Below are positions 25,910-34,323 of a stretch of 46,432 nt of DNA, one piece after another (positions within the stretch are counted from its first letter, which is position 1; each line of letters opens with the position of its first letter). The notes below the pieces were generated by a model, which searched no databases, had not been told where the DNA came from, and worked only from the letters and a program-made list of their open reading frames with translations. The translations under genes were made by a program, and so were the position numbers. Source of the DNA: Bacteroidales bacterium (GTDB taxonomy: Bacteria > Bacteroidota > Bacteroidia > Bacteroidales > Marinilabiliaceae); NCBI GenBank assembly GCA_024401415.1, contig JAKSLC010000004.1, positions 1 through 46,432 on the forward strand, given 5' to 3'.

Positions 25910-28245
25910 TCTACCGGTTTCAAATACATTATCTCTTTTATCTTCCACCAGATAGTCAGGAAGGTAATGGTACTGATTATCAATATTGTCTGTACAAAAG
26001 TCAGTAGTGTGCCCGCTGTGATATTGTCTGTTGTCCCGCTCTCAAAAAAGGAGTAGCCAGCCATAACGCAGACAGGTAGCGATATCACATAGCAGATGCA
26101 AAGCATAATGATGTAGTCTTTAGCAAATATCTTAGCAATATCTATGTATGTAGCACCGTTCACTTTGCGGAGTGATACTTCCTTGCGCCTGCGCCTTGAG
26201 TCTAGAGAAATGGCAGAATAGAGTGAGGTAATGGTGTTGATGATGCAGATAAGCGACAGGAAGATTGATCCTTTGTAGAGCAACTTTAGATACCCACTTG
26301 AGCTACCGTCTATCTCGCCTTTGGCATTTATTACAACTCCATACATCAGAGCATCAGGACATTGTTTTCTTATCTCTTCTTTCAACGCTTGTTTCTGACC
26401 TTTTCTGGCTATCACAAGAAGGTTTCTATCATTAATCTGATCATTAAGTATTGCAAAACATCTTCTGCCATCGTCGTCTTTATACGGCATTATATTGATT
26501 ATTCCTGCCACTTGCCATTTCCTGTTGAACATCTCTACTTCCATGGTTCCTTCTGGTTGGTCTTGACGGATATGGTTGTACATGACTCTGTTTACATATA
26601 TAGTCTCCTCAAGTCGTGCAGTGTGCGGAAGCTCTTCTACCTCAATCCCAAAGAATTTCACCAACTCATTATTTGTCTGAAGCAGACAAGTGGTACCATG
26701 CACATCGTAGTATGGTCCGGTAAGTTCGTTGCCGTTTTCGTCTTTTACCCTAAACCAGTAAATTTCGCTGTATGGTACAATCGTTTCTACATTCATGGAT
26801 TGTGTTACACATTTTCTTGCATCCAAGAAGCTTTCGTGTGTCTCTCTTACCAGTAGTCCGTTCTCTTGTATCGTATCGTCGTTTTCTGGAATGCCCATAC
26901 TTTCTTTCATGCCACTGAACGACTCAACTATCATAAGTGTGAAGGAAATGAATAGGGTGGAGATAATCATCTGAATGCAGAGTGAGATGGTGCGTATGCG
27001 CTTATTGGTCGATGGCTTCATGCTCATGGCAAGTCCTGTCTGACTCTTTCTCATCTTCCTGATTACTATACCTACCACAATGGCGCAGACGATGGTCATG
27101 CAGATGGCGACTATAATGGTCTTAATGCCAAAGTCGTCCATATTCCAGTACATCTCTTCTGAAATCTTTTGGAAGATGGTCTCTTCTATTAGATTTCTGA
27201 TAATTGAATCAAAGGCAATAGCCACTCCTGTTACTAAGAGCATCACTATTGAAATCTCTGTCATGAAGAGGGCAACTAGCGAGGGTAGCTGTCCGCCTAC
27301 TACAGTACGCAGTGCCACTTCTCGTTGTCTGATCCAGAATAGTTGTATCTGCATTCGGATAAATCCGAGAAATGACGCCATAAGTATTAGCAACCCTAAT
27401 AAGCATGCCCCCGCTTTTACACTGTTGAGAATAGAGTTTGATCTGCTCTCAAAATCTTCTAGTGTCTCTCCGCTTATTTCATTACCGTATGGAATGTCTC
27501 CTCTTTCTTTCGAAAACTCATTTAATGCGTCTTGATAGGTGAAGCCGTCTTTTAGTTCTATAATCAGGAACGTTCCATTTTGATATGGTGTCTCATTGAG
27601 CATGAAAATCTCATACCCATCTATGCATTCATCGGTCCAGGTAGGCTTGTGAATTACATCTGATATCCTGAGCGTAACATTGTTTTCATTGGGTGTTATT
27701 GTATATCGGTTTCGATATGGTAATTCTCTATATGCATAATTGTCGGAAACTATCTCTCGCCCTCGCACATCAATAGTACCGAAATGTTCCATTGCAAAGC
27801 GGTCTGATACTACTATCTCATTGTGTTTCGGAGTAGAAATGGTTTCTCCTGTGAGTGCCGACTTGCAGCCATAGAATTCCATAAAGCCTTCGCTTACTAG
27901 ACTTAATCTGTCTCTCTTCTGACCGACTATATTTTCTCCTTCGTAAATTGGAAAATATGGCCATACGTCTTCTTTTTCCCATGTTGCAAAAACTTTTTCT
28001 GCGCATTTTAGTCCGTTGTTGGCTATGTTTTGCGATTCTTTGATAGTCAAATCGTACACTGTAAGTACGCATATATTGTCGCGATTGGGATTCTCTAGTA
28101 GGGTAGACGTATTTAATTGCGATATTACCGACCATACCACGGTGAATACCATAACACCCACTGCCATTGAGAGTACACTGATAAGTGTCTGTACTTTGTA
28201 TTTTGCTAGATTGCGGAACGCAACTTTAATATAATGTAATATCAT
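25894..28245 (-). CDS. Orphan ABC transporter permease, FtsX/MacB type
   Basis: A 783-residue permease with two MacB_PCD-FtsX units: an N-terminal helix (VQTLISVLSMAVGVMVFTVVW), a large periplasmic domain, three helices (about 280-400), then a repeat of the arrangement ending with three more helices after DSRRRRKEVSLRKVNGAT. The conserved QREVALRTVVGG and RRKEVSLRKVNGA segments contact the ATPase in this family. No ATP-binding gene is adjacent. Such permeases in Bacteroidetes use an ATPase encoded elsewhere. It is preceded by a sigma-54-type promoter with three upstream palindromes. Confidence 0.9.
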   Translation of the reverse strand: MILHYIKVAFRNLAKYKVQTLISVLSMAVGVMVFTVVWSVISQLNTSTLLENPNRDNICVLTVYDLTIKESQNIANNGLKCAEKVFATWEKEDVWPYFPIYEGENIVGQKRDRLSLVSEGFMEFYGCKSALTGETISTPKHNEIVVSDRFAMEHFGTIDVRGREIVSDNYAYRELPYRNRYTITPNENNVTLRISDVIHKPTWTDECIDGYEIFMLNETPYQNGTFLIIELKDGFTYQDALNEFSKERGDIPYGNEISGETLEDFESRSNSILNSVKAGACLLGLLILMASFLGFIRMQIQLFWIRQREVALRTVVGGQLPSLVALFMTEISIVMLLVTGVAIAFDSIIRNLIEETIFQKISEEMYWNMDDFGIKTIIVAICMTIVCAIVVGIVIRKMRKSQTGLAMSMKPSTNKRIRTISLCIQMIISTLFISFTLMIVESFSGMKESMGIPENDDTIQENGLLVRETHESFLDARKCVTQSMNVETIVPYSEIYWFRVKDENGNELTGPYYDVHGTTCLLQTNNELVKFFGIEVEELPHTARLEETIYVNRVMYNHIRQDQPEGTMEVEMFNRKWQVAGIINIMPYKDDDGRRCFAILNDQINDRNLLVIARKGQKQALKEEIRKQCPDALMYGVVINAKGEIDGSSSGYLKLLYKGSIFLSLICIINTITSLYSAISLDSRRRRKEVSLRKVNGATYIDIAKIFAKDYIIMLCICYVISLPVCVMAGYSFFESGTTDNITAGTLLTFVQTILIISTITFLTIWWKIKEIMYLKPVEGIGE

Positions 28246-28274
28246 ATTGTATTATTGTTTTCGCAGTATAGTAT

Positions 28275-28291
28275 TTCAAAGATTGTGCCAA
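28275..28291 (-). promoter_or_regulatory. Sigma-54-type promoter of the ABC permease
   Basis: The minus strand reads TTGGCACAATCTTTGAA: TGGCAC, 5 bases, TTGA, against the sigma-54 consensus TGGCAC-N5-TTGC. The GG/G spacing is exact; only the last base of the -12 element differs. The predicted start is about 20 bases before the ATG. Confidence 0.65.
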
Positions 28292-28347
28292 AAATATAAC
28301 TTGTTGATATGCAGGTGTATATGGCTGTATGGTGCCTCGCTTTGAGG

Positions 28348-28403
28348 TGTGCAGATTCGCACACATGCGCGATTTCGCACACTGGTATGTGCGGATTCGC
28401 ACG
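28348..28403. promoter_or_regulatory. Three 16-bp palindromic activator sites
   Basis: Sites TGTGC-N6-GCACA at 28348-28363, TGCGC-N6-GCACA at 28366-28381 and TGTGC-N6-GCACG at 28388-28403, with the shared centre GATTC or GATTTC. They lie about 60-130 bases upstream of the sigma-54-type promoter, the normal distance for enhancer-binding protein sites. Confidence 0.7.
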
Positions 28404-28424
28404 TCGTTATGCGTAATTAGCCTG

Positions 28425-28859
28425 CTATACGAGCATTCTCATAGTGAGTATTCCGTTCCTGTCGTATGGCAAGTATAGATTCTTCCCCCATATTCTCTCT
28501 TCTGTTGATTCTTTATCTGATATCGCCTCATTCCAAATCACTTTCATGCACGCTCTGTTCGTCCGCACTTTTGCCTCCTCAACGTCTCCTTTGCACTCTC
28601 TCAACATCTTGCAGAAGAATGATATAGCCATACGCCTCCCTCCTTTTATCTTATGAAGCTTGGCTAGACGGTTCCAATGCCTCCGTCTGTTCCATGTCTT
28701 CAAATCTTCTTTAGCCAACTCTTGTGCCCGCGTAAAGATGTCTCTGTTCTTTTGTTGCTTCTCTGTAACATTATGGACATAAATAAAATAACGACCGTAT
28801 TTCCTTTTTATGTAAATCGATCGTTCCCCAATGCGCTCACGTATCTTCTTGCGAGCCAT
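28425..28859 (-). CDS. Basic protein of unknown function, conserved-looking in Bacteroidales
   Basis: A 144-residue protein from MARKKIRERIGERSIYIKRK, rich in Arg and Lys, with YFIYVHNVTEKQQKNRDIFTRAQELAKEDLKTWNRRRHWNRLAK. I recall similar short proteins in Bacteroidales but cannot name a family. The pattern of basic helices could suit nucleic-acid binding (inference). I start at 28859 rather than 28892. It lies just upstream of the permease regulatory sites and points toward them. Confidence 0.6.
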   Translation of the reverse strand: MARKKIRERIGERSIYIKRKYGRYFIYVHNVTEKQQKNRDIFTRAQELAKEDLKTWNRRRHWNRLAKLHKIKGGRRMAISFFCKMLRECKGDVEEAKVRTNRACMKVIWNEAISDKESTEERIWGKNLYLPYDRNGILTMRMLV

Positions 28860-28967
28860 AGTAATATGTTTGTGCAGTATTTCTACTCTCAATGCGGTAT
28901 TCTGTTTTTTTACGTTTACTCTTGTATTTTATCATTATGTTTTGTTGACAGATCATCCTCCCTTTCC

Positions 28968-28990
28968 CCTCTTCCCTCTTTCGGAAGAGG
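28968..28990. repeat. Pyrimidine-rich hairpin
   Basis: Perfect 8-bp arms CCTCTTCC (28968-28975) and GGAAGAGG (28983-28990) in an intergenic pyrimidine-rich stretch. It could end the PNPOx gene transcript or be a REP-like element. Confidence 0.45.
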
Positions 28991-29004
28991 TGAATGTCTG
29001 TCTG

Positions 29005-29430
29005 TTATAGCATAACAAATTCTTTCTCATTGAAGTTGTCCGCCATCGTCCAAGTGTGCGCTTTGCCACCTTTCATGCGGAATACTTTCAGAAATTTTTT
29101 AGACTCCTCAAGTGTGCTCCAGTCTCGTATGAATTTGCGACTAGGGTGGTAGTATATCTCCTCTTTTAGCGCGTCTGATTCATCTAGCTCAAATCTGCCC
29201 TCTACTCGCACCTGTACTCCTCCTTTGCAAGAGAAACATACCTCTGCTGCCGGATTGTTAAGTAGTTGCTTGTAGAGCGACTTGAATTCTCCTGTGTGAA
29301 ACACTATGCCGTTCTCGTCGGCTTTGTACATGAGAATTCCTCTGACGTGTGGTTGTCCATTTTTATCAACTGTCGCCAAGTGCATAACCGGGCTGGCATT
29401 CATCATTTCATAAAGTTCTTCTTTTGTCAT
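29005..29430 (-). CDS. Pyridoxamine 5'-phosphate oxidase-fold (split-barrel flavin) protein
   Basis: A 141-residue flavin-type split barrel: MTKEELYEMMNASPVMHLATVDKNGQPHVRGI, FHTGEFKSLYKQLLNNPAAEVCF and RVEGRFELDE, ending with a HTWTMADNF segment. It resembles small FMN-binding PNPOx-like proteins whose substrates are unknown. The start is 29430, because the longer frame would run back through the promoter at 29456-29488. Confidence 0.82.
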   Translation of the reverse strand: MTKEELYEMMNASPVMHLATVDKNGQPHVRGILMYKADENGIVFHTGEFKSLYKQLLNNPAAEVCFSCKGGVQVRVEGRFELDESDALKEEIYYHPSRKFIRDWSTLEESKKFLKVFRMKGGKAHTWTMADNFNEKEFVML

Positions 29431-29455
29431 AATTCCTGTTGTTGTTTTGTCGGTG

Positions 29456-29488
29456 CAAATATATGACGCTAATACCCCCTTTGTCAAG
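29456..29488 (-). promoter_or_regulatory. Promoter of the PNPOx-like gene
   Basis: Minus strand CTTG (29485-29488), 21 bases, TATATTTG (29456-29463), about 25 bases before the ATG. Confidence 0.6.
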
Positions 29489-29541
29489 AGCATGGGATAC
29501 ATAGCAAGCAAAAATGTGACGAATAGCGTACTCTTCTGAGA

Positions 29542-29610
29542 TATCCCACTTTTATGAGGGACGAACAGCAACCTGTTTGGGATAAAATCATACCTGTTTT
29601 TCCCTCATAA
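29542..29610. repeat. Interleaved inverted repeats upstream of the antiporter gene
   Basis: tatccca (29542-29548) pairs with tgggata (29578-29584), and ttatgaggga (29552-29561) pairs with tccctcataa (29601-29610), in the order A-B-A'-B' as in a pseudoknot. A direct repeat ACCTGTTT occurs at 29571-29578 and 29592-29599, 21 bp apart. Confidence 0.5.
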
Positions 29611-29675
29611 TAGTACAACCTAACATGCTCCACACTCGTATCAATATTCAATTTCACAAAGCATATAGACACACT

Positions 29676-31385
29676 ATGTCAGAATTGGAACCAATGATAA
29701 TGGATTTGGCACTCATCCTAATGTGTGCAGGAGTCATGACTCTCCTCTTCAAGTGGATGAAGCAGCCACTCGTGCTCGGCTATATTGTCGCCGGCATCCT
29801 CGCCGGCCCTCACTTGTCTATTACTCCCTCTGTCGTAGATACAGTGAACGTTAAAATGTGGTCCGATATAGGCGTCATCTTCCTTCTTTTCGCTCTCGGT
29901 CTCGAGTTCTCTTTCAAGAAGATTTTCAAAATGGGGTCCGCTATCATCATTACAGCTATGACTATTGTCATGGGTATGATTGTAGTGGGTGTTTCTGTCG
30001 GATCTATGTGCGGGTGGTCGCGTATGGACTGTCTCTTCCTCGGTGGTATGGTCGCTATGTCTAGTACTACTATCATTTTCAAGGCTTATACCGATATGGG
30101 ACTGCGTAAACAGCCTTTCGCTCAGCTGGTCTTGTCTGTGCTCATCTTGGAAGATATTATTGCTATCGTTCTTATGGTGGTGCTGAGTACCATCGCCGTC
30201 TCAGGTAATGTGGAGGGGTTTCAGCTCTTCGGTTCTATATCTAAGATGGTTTTCTTTATTCTCTTGTGGTTTATTGTCGGTATCTTCGTTATCCCTTCTT
30301 TGCTGCGTAGAGTCAGACCTCTCTTGAGCGATGAGACAATGCTTATCGTATCTTTGGGACTTTGCTTCTCTATGGTCGTCATCGCAGCTAGCGTCGGTTT
30401 TTCTCCCGCTTTCGGCGCTTTCGTTATGGGTAGCATTTTTGCTGAGACGGTCGAGGCCGAACGTATTCATAAATTGGTTTCTCCAGTGCGTGACCTCTTC
30501 GGAGCCATTTTCTTCGTATCTGTAGGTATGATGGTCGATCCTTCTATGATTGTTCACTACTGGGCTCCTATTCTTATTATCATCGCTGGCATTGTCATAG
30601 GACAGCTTTTCTTCGGTACTATAGGGGTAATCCTTGCTGGAAAGGGTCTTAAGGTCGCACTGCAGTCAAGTTTCTCTCTTACACAGATTGGCGAGTTCGC
30701 TTTTATCATAGCTGGTCTGGGTACTTCTCTTGGCGTAACGTCTGATTTTCTCTATCCAGTGGTAGTGGCAGTATCTGTTATTACCACGTTCATAACTCCT
30801 TATATGATTCGCCTGGCTATTCCTGCTTATGGTTTGTTGAGCAGAATAATTCCAGGTAGAGTACTGAAACTTACCGCGCCAAAGGAGGCTCCTCTTACTA
30901 CTAGAGAGACTCAGCATTGGCACTATTTGCTTAGACGTATGTGTATCAAGGTGGTCATATATGTGATTGTCGTAGTGGCTACTAATACTATAATGGCCGA
31001 GCTGGTCTCTCCGTATGTGTATGAGGTCATACCTGGTTTGTGGGGAAGAATTATCTGTACTTTCGCTCTCCTGGTTATGATAGCTCCTTTCTTACGCGCT
31101 ATCGTAATGACGCAGAATGGCTCCGTCGCTTTCCTGACTCTCTGGGTCATTGGCGGTCTCCATAAGGTGAAGCTCGCCGCTACAGTGGTCATCCGTTTCA
31201 TGCTCGCATTGTATCTGGCCATGTCTGCCGTGTGGCTGTTCTTCCAGTGGTCTATCGCCGTAATCTTATTTATTGCGACATTGCTTGTGGTAGGCGCTAT
31301 CTTCACGCAGGATATGAAGCACCAAACAGATTATTTCGAGCGCATTTTCCTCAGTAATCTGAATGAGCGTGGCGAAGAGCAATAA
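29676..31385 (+). CDS. CPA2-family cation:proton antiporter (KefB-like membrane part)
   Basis: A 569-residue integral membrane protein with about 12-14 helices. The CPA2 segments include KQPLVLGYIVAGILAGPH, FLLFALGLEFSF, MSSTTIIFKAY, LEDIIAIVLMV and GAIFFVSVGMMVDP. A CPA2 core is about 380-400 residues; the additional C-terminal helices (from about 420) replace the usual cytosolic RCK/TrkA-N domain, which is absent. Probable role: K+ or Na+ efflux coupled to proton entry. The start at 29676 is chosen because the first 17 codons of the longer frame lack a hydrophobic pattern. Confidence 0.87.
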   Translation: MSELEPMIMDLALILMCAGVMTLLFKWMKQPLVLGYIVAGILAGPHLSITPSVVDTVNVKMWSDIGVIFLLFALGLEFSFKKIFKMGSAIIITAMTIVMGMIVVGVSVGSMCGWSRMDCLFLGGMVAMSSTTIIFKAYTDMGLRKQPFAQLVLSVLILEDIIAIVLMVVLSTIAVSGNVEGFQLFGSISKMVFFILLWFIVGIFVIPSLLRRVRPLLSDETMLIVSLGLCFSMVVIAASVGFSPAFGAFVMGSIFAETVEAERIHKLVSPVRDLFGAIFFVSVGMMVDPSMIVHYWAPILIIIAGIVIGQLFFGTIGVILAGKGLKVALQSSFSLTQIGEFAFIIAGLGTSLGVTSDFLYPVVVAVSVITTFITPYMIRLAIPAYGLLSRIIPGRVLKLTAPKEAPLTTRETQHWHYLLRRMCIKVVIYVIVVVATNTIMAELVSPYVYEVIPGLWGRIICTFALLVMIAPFLRAIVMTQNGSVAFLTLWVIGGLHKVKLAATVVIRFMLALYLAMSAVWLFFQWSIAVILFIATLLVVGAIFTQDMKHQTDYFERIFLSNLNERGEEQ

Positions 31386-31392
31386 TTTGTTG

Positions 31393-31400
31393 TACCTTTG
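31393..31400 (+). promoter_or_regulatory. -7 promoter box before the 184-residue protein
   Basis: TACCTTTG matches TAnnTTTG and lies 20 bases before the ATG at 31421; no good -33 element. Confidence 0.4.
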
Positions 31401-31420
31401 CACTCGATATATCTGAGTTT

Positions 31421-31975
31421 ATGGAAAATACTGAATACCTGGATAAATACGAGGCTAATCTCGAGAAGTCTCTCCACGATTATCTCTTAGCTAAGGGCGA
31501 AGTGGATGAAATGAGACCTGAAGCCCCAGATATCGAAGCTTTGTGGGCTCCTATTTGTCAGTCTTATCTCCCTGATGGAATACGTGAGTTCGAGGGTTAT
31601 CCTGCCGTGTCTCTTGGTTGGATCATGTTCGTTGGTATGGCTGTCGCTAAGTTGTGGGATGTCAATTGGGATAAGTACTCTAAAATGGACGATCTATATC
31701 TATTCCTTCGTGATGCTCGCGGTTATGATTATATGGACGAGTATATCTGTGAACGCGTCCTGAAACTTAAGGGTAAGCAGGCCGAGAATCTTAATAAGCT
31801 GATCGGTGATGTGGCTGTCATGACTCACAGCGCTCTTATGCACGAAGGTTTCGAACCTAGTACCCCGGCAGCTTACTATGCTTACATTCGTACTTTGCAC
31901 CAGCTCTACACTGCAGGCGCAGCTATACAATTGCACCGCATGGGGTATCACATGACTCCTATGTCTCTGAATTAG
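31421..31975 (+). CDS. Cytosolic protein of unknown function (184 residues)
   Basis: No signal peptide or clear membrane anchor. The sequence is helical and acidic at the start (MENTEYLDKYEANLEKSLHD), with SLGWIMFVGMAVAKLWDVNWDKY and YYAYIRTLHQLYTAGAAIQLHRMGYHM. I know of similar uncharacterised Bacteroidales proteins but no named family. It lies 35 bases after the antiporter gene with its own -7 box, and is followed by a terminator-like hairpin. Confidence 0.7.
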   Translation: MENTEYLDKYEANLEKSLHDYLLAKGEVDEMRPEAPDIEALWAPICQSYLPDGIREFEGYPAVSLGWIMFVGMAVAKLWDVNWDKYSKMDDLYLFLRDARGYDYMDEYICERVLKLKGKQAENLNKLIGDVAVMTHSALMHEGFEPSTPAAYYAYIRTLHQLYTAGAAIQLHRMGYHMTPMSLN

Positions 31976-32053
31976 TCTCTGTTTCTAGAGCTCGGTCTCA
32001 TAGGTAGCATATTAGCTTTTATGTAGAGTTTTCACGATATAATGATATTTGTT

Positions 32054-32087
32054 AAGGGAGAGTCTCGTTAAGAGTTTCTCCTTTTTT
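32054..32087 (+). terminator. Terminator after the 184-residue protein gene
   Basis: Imperfect hairpin aagggaga...tctcctt with inner ctc/gag pairing, followed by a run of six T. Confidence 0.6.
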
Positions 32088-32195
32088 GTTGTGCTGTGTA
32101 TCCTGTCTCTCGATAGTGTAACTATTGATTATATATGTTCGTATTTCCATTATATACTAACTAATAGGATATCTTCATCCTAAAATCATACAATT

Positions 32196-33416
32196 ATGAA
32201 GGCACTGAAAATAAAGCTTCCTCTTGAAACTGAATTGCGTGAAAAGATTTTCGATGCATTGCAGGGTGAAACAATAATGGCCATCATGGAGATGGCTAAC
32301 ATCTATAACGTTCCTGATGTAGTCCATAATATTCTGGAAGGTCAATCTTTTAGAGTGGACAAGAAGCTGATGAGCCGTTATTATGATATTTTCTACGGCG
32401 TAAAGGAGCTTCTGGCTTATGATGGCGATATCGATTTCTATATCACTAGCGATACTTCTATTAACGCTTGGAGCTATAAGGGTCATCGTGAGGGCGAACC
32501 TGATGTGATTAATGTCAATTCCGGCCTGCTCCAGTTGATGAATGATGATGAACTCCGTTTCGTTATCGGTCACGAGATAGGCCATCTCATTAATGGCGAT
32601 TCTGAAATGAAGCATCTCGTGGATTTTGTCTTTCCAGAAGAGGCCGCAATGCCGTTGGCTCTCAGGTACAAGGTGCAGCTTTGGTCTCAGTTGGCTGAGT
32701 TGGAGGCCGATCGTTATGGTTTCGTGGCTTGCCAGAATCTCGATCAGTGCGTCAGCGCTTTCTTCAAGATGACTACTGGTCTTAATCTGGAGCAGATTAA
32801 TATGGATATTCAGACTCTTATCGAATCTAATAAGGAGCGTCTGAAGTTCTTTAAAGGAGATACCGGTTATAATAGTTTCGAGGATCATCCGGTCAATCCT
32901 ATCCGTATAGAGGCTATCAATCTTTTCGCTTCGTATGTTCAGGGAAAGAATATCGGAAAGAAAATGAATGAGCTTATTAAGCTCCTCACCAAGATGCCTT
33001 CTACTCCTGTCGATTATTATTTGGCTCGTTTCGTAGCTTCTGCAGGTTTGATTATCGCTAATGCAGATAATTTGGTGACGGAGGAGGAGTATAATGTTAT
33101 CATTGGTGAATTGTCTGCATTCCAGCTTTTCCCAAGAGAATATCTCCAGTCGTTCGTAGATTCAAATGAAGATTTGTTTAAGGAGTTCGAAGAGACTACT
33201 AAAAAGATTATGGAGCTCGACGCAAGTCGTCGTCCTGCTTTGCTCGAGTTCTTGATCACTCTGGCTATCGTCGATCGTAAGATCAAAAAGGCAGAAGTCG
33301 AACTCGTCTTCAATATCGGCGTAGCTTACTTGCATTTTACAGAGGTGGAAATAGCTCAGGCTTTCGCTCTCAAAGTACAGACTGAGTTCACTCCTAAAAT
33401 GCAGGATATAGTATAA
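32196..33416 (+). CDS. M48-like zinc metalloprotease fused to a TerB-like helical domain
   Basis: A 406-residue cytosolic protein. The zinc site is HEIGH (His126, Glu127, His130) with the third ligand Glu168 in AELEADRYGF, the M48 arrangement. There are no membrane helices, unlike HtpX. From about residue 275 two TerB-like helical units follow (SAGLIIANADNLVTEEEYNVIIGEL and LITLAIVDRKIKKAEVELVFNI). TerB-like tails are linked to stress or regulatory functions in other proteins; the substrate here is unknown. Confidence 0.75.
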   Translation: MKALKIKLPLETELREKIFDALQGETIMAIMEMANIYNVPDVVHNILEGQSFRVDKKLMSRYYDIFYGVKELLAYDGDIDFYITSDTSINAWSYKGHREGEPDVINVNSGLLQLMNDDELRFVIGHEIGHLINGDSEMKHLVDFVFPEEAAMPLALRYKVQLWSQLAELEADRYGFVACQNLDQCVSAFFKMTTGLNLEQINMDIQTLIESNKERLKFFKGDTGYNSFEDHPVNPIRIEAINLFASYVQGKNIGKKMNELIKLLTKMPSTPVDYYLARFVASAGLIIANADNLVTEEEYNVIIGELSAFQLFPREYLQSFVDSNEDLFKEFEETTKKIMELDASRRPALLEFLITLAIVDRKIKKAEVELVFNIGVAYLHFTEVEIAQAFALKVQTEFTPKMQDIV

Positions 33417-33529
33417 TTGATGAATGGTGGTATATCTGAAACGAAACAAATTAGCCGACTTTTCGTATTAGCGCCTCAAGATGCAAAAGTCATCTTGGTA
33501 ATAGAAGAATCTATACAAATACATTATTC

Positions 33530-34222
33530 ATGAAGAAATCAGTATCAGTTCTCGCTATAGTATTGGCAATGTTTGGTAGTACTACAGCTAAAGCTCAACT
33601 CGTAACTAATGTTAACGGATATCAGCGTGCAGAAGTGTCGTATATAGGACAAAAAAATACCGCAAAACTAGGTTCATATTCCTCAGATACAAAGACTAAG
33701 GGTTTCGAACTCGGTTATATCAAGGGTATTAGTCTTGTTCAGACGCTTCCTCTATTCCTGGAACTCGGCGGTAACCTTACATGGTCTCATGGCTCTGATA
33801 CTCAAAGGGCTTATGATATATCAATAGATGACGATCATCTGATTCCAGAGTTGTCAGTGACAGAGGTCAAATGTAAATACACTTTCATGAGTGTTGCAAT
33901 CCCAGTTAATGTGGCCTATAAGTTTGCTTTTGTCAACTCCGAAAACTTTACCATAGTGCCTTTCGTCGGTCCAAACTTCAAGTTTAACTTCATTGGCAAG
34001 ACTAAATTTGCTGGTAAGTCTATTTCGAATTTCGACAAAGATAACGAGAATCCTGCAAGACGTTTCCAAGTAGGGTTAAATCTCGGTCTTGGCGTCAATA
34101 TTTGTGACGCTCTCTATGTGGGCTATAAATTTCAGCCAGACTTTACAAGATACGTAAGAGCTGATTCTGATAATTACGCTAAGACCTCTGCCAATTATTT
34201 TACCATCGGTATCAATTTCTAA
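33530..34222 (+). CDS. Outer-membrane beta-barrel protein
   Basis: A 230-residue porin-like protein (PF13568 type). The signal peptide is MKKSVSVLAIVLAMFGSTTAKAQ. Alternating strands such as GFELGYIKGISLVQTLPLFLELGGNLTW, YTFMSVAIPVNVAYKFAF and FQVGLNLGLGVNICDALYVGYKFQPDF end in FTIGINF, with the terminal phenylalanine of outer-membrane barrels. Eight strands are likely. Confidence 0.85.
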   Translation: MKKSVSVLAIVLAMFGSTTAKAQLVTNVNGYQRAEVSYIGQKNTAKLGSYSSDTKTKGFELGYIKGISLVQTLPLFLELGGNLTWSHGSDTQRAYDISIDDDHLIPELSVTEVKCKYTFMSVAIPVNVAYKFAFVNSENFTIVPFVGPNFKFNFIGKTKFAGKSISNFDKDNENPARRFQVGLNLGLGVNICDALYVGYKFQPDFTRYVRADSDNYAKTSANYFTIGINF

Positions 34223-34246
34223 TAGGTATTATACTGATTAACACGA

Positions 34247-34281
34247 ATAAAGGGGTGTGCAATATTCTGCACGCCCCTTCT
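34247..34281. terminator. Terminator between the barrel gene and the LRR gene
   Basis: Arms aaggggtgtgca and ctgcacgcccctt (loop atatt) form a GC-rich stem with A/T-rich flanks; it lies between convergent genes. Confidence 0.75.
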
Positions 34282-34323
34282 TGTTTCTATTCTGAACGGA
34301 ATACACCCGACGGTAGTCGTTCT

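Noticed and set aside
33477..33497. Hairpin caagatg...catcttg before the beta-barrel gene as a terminator or riboswitch
   Set aside because: Short stem without a T run; too little to support a function.
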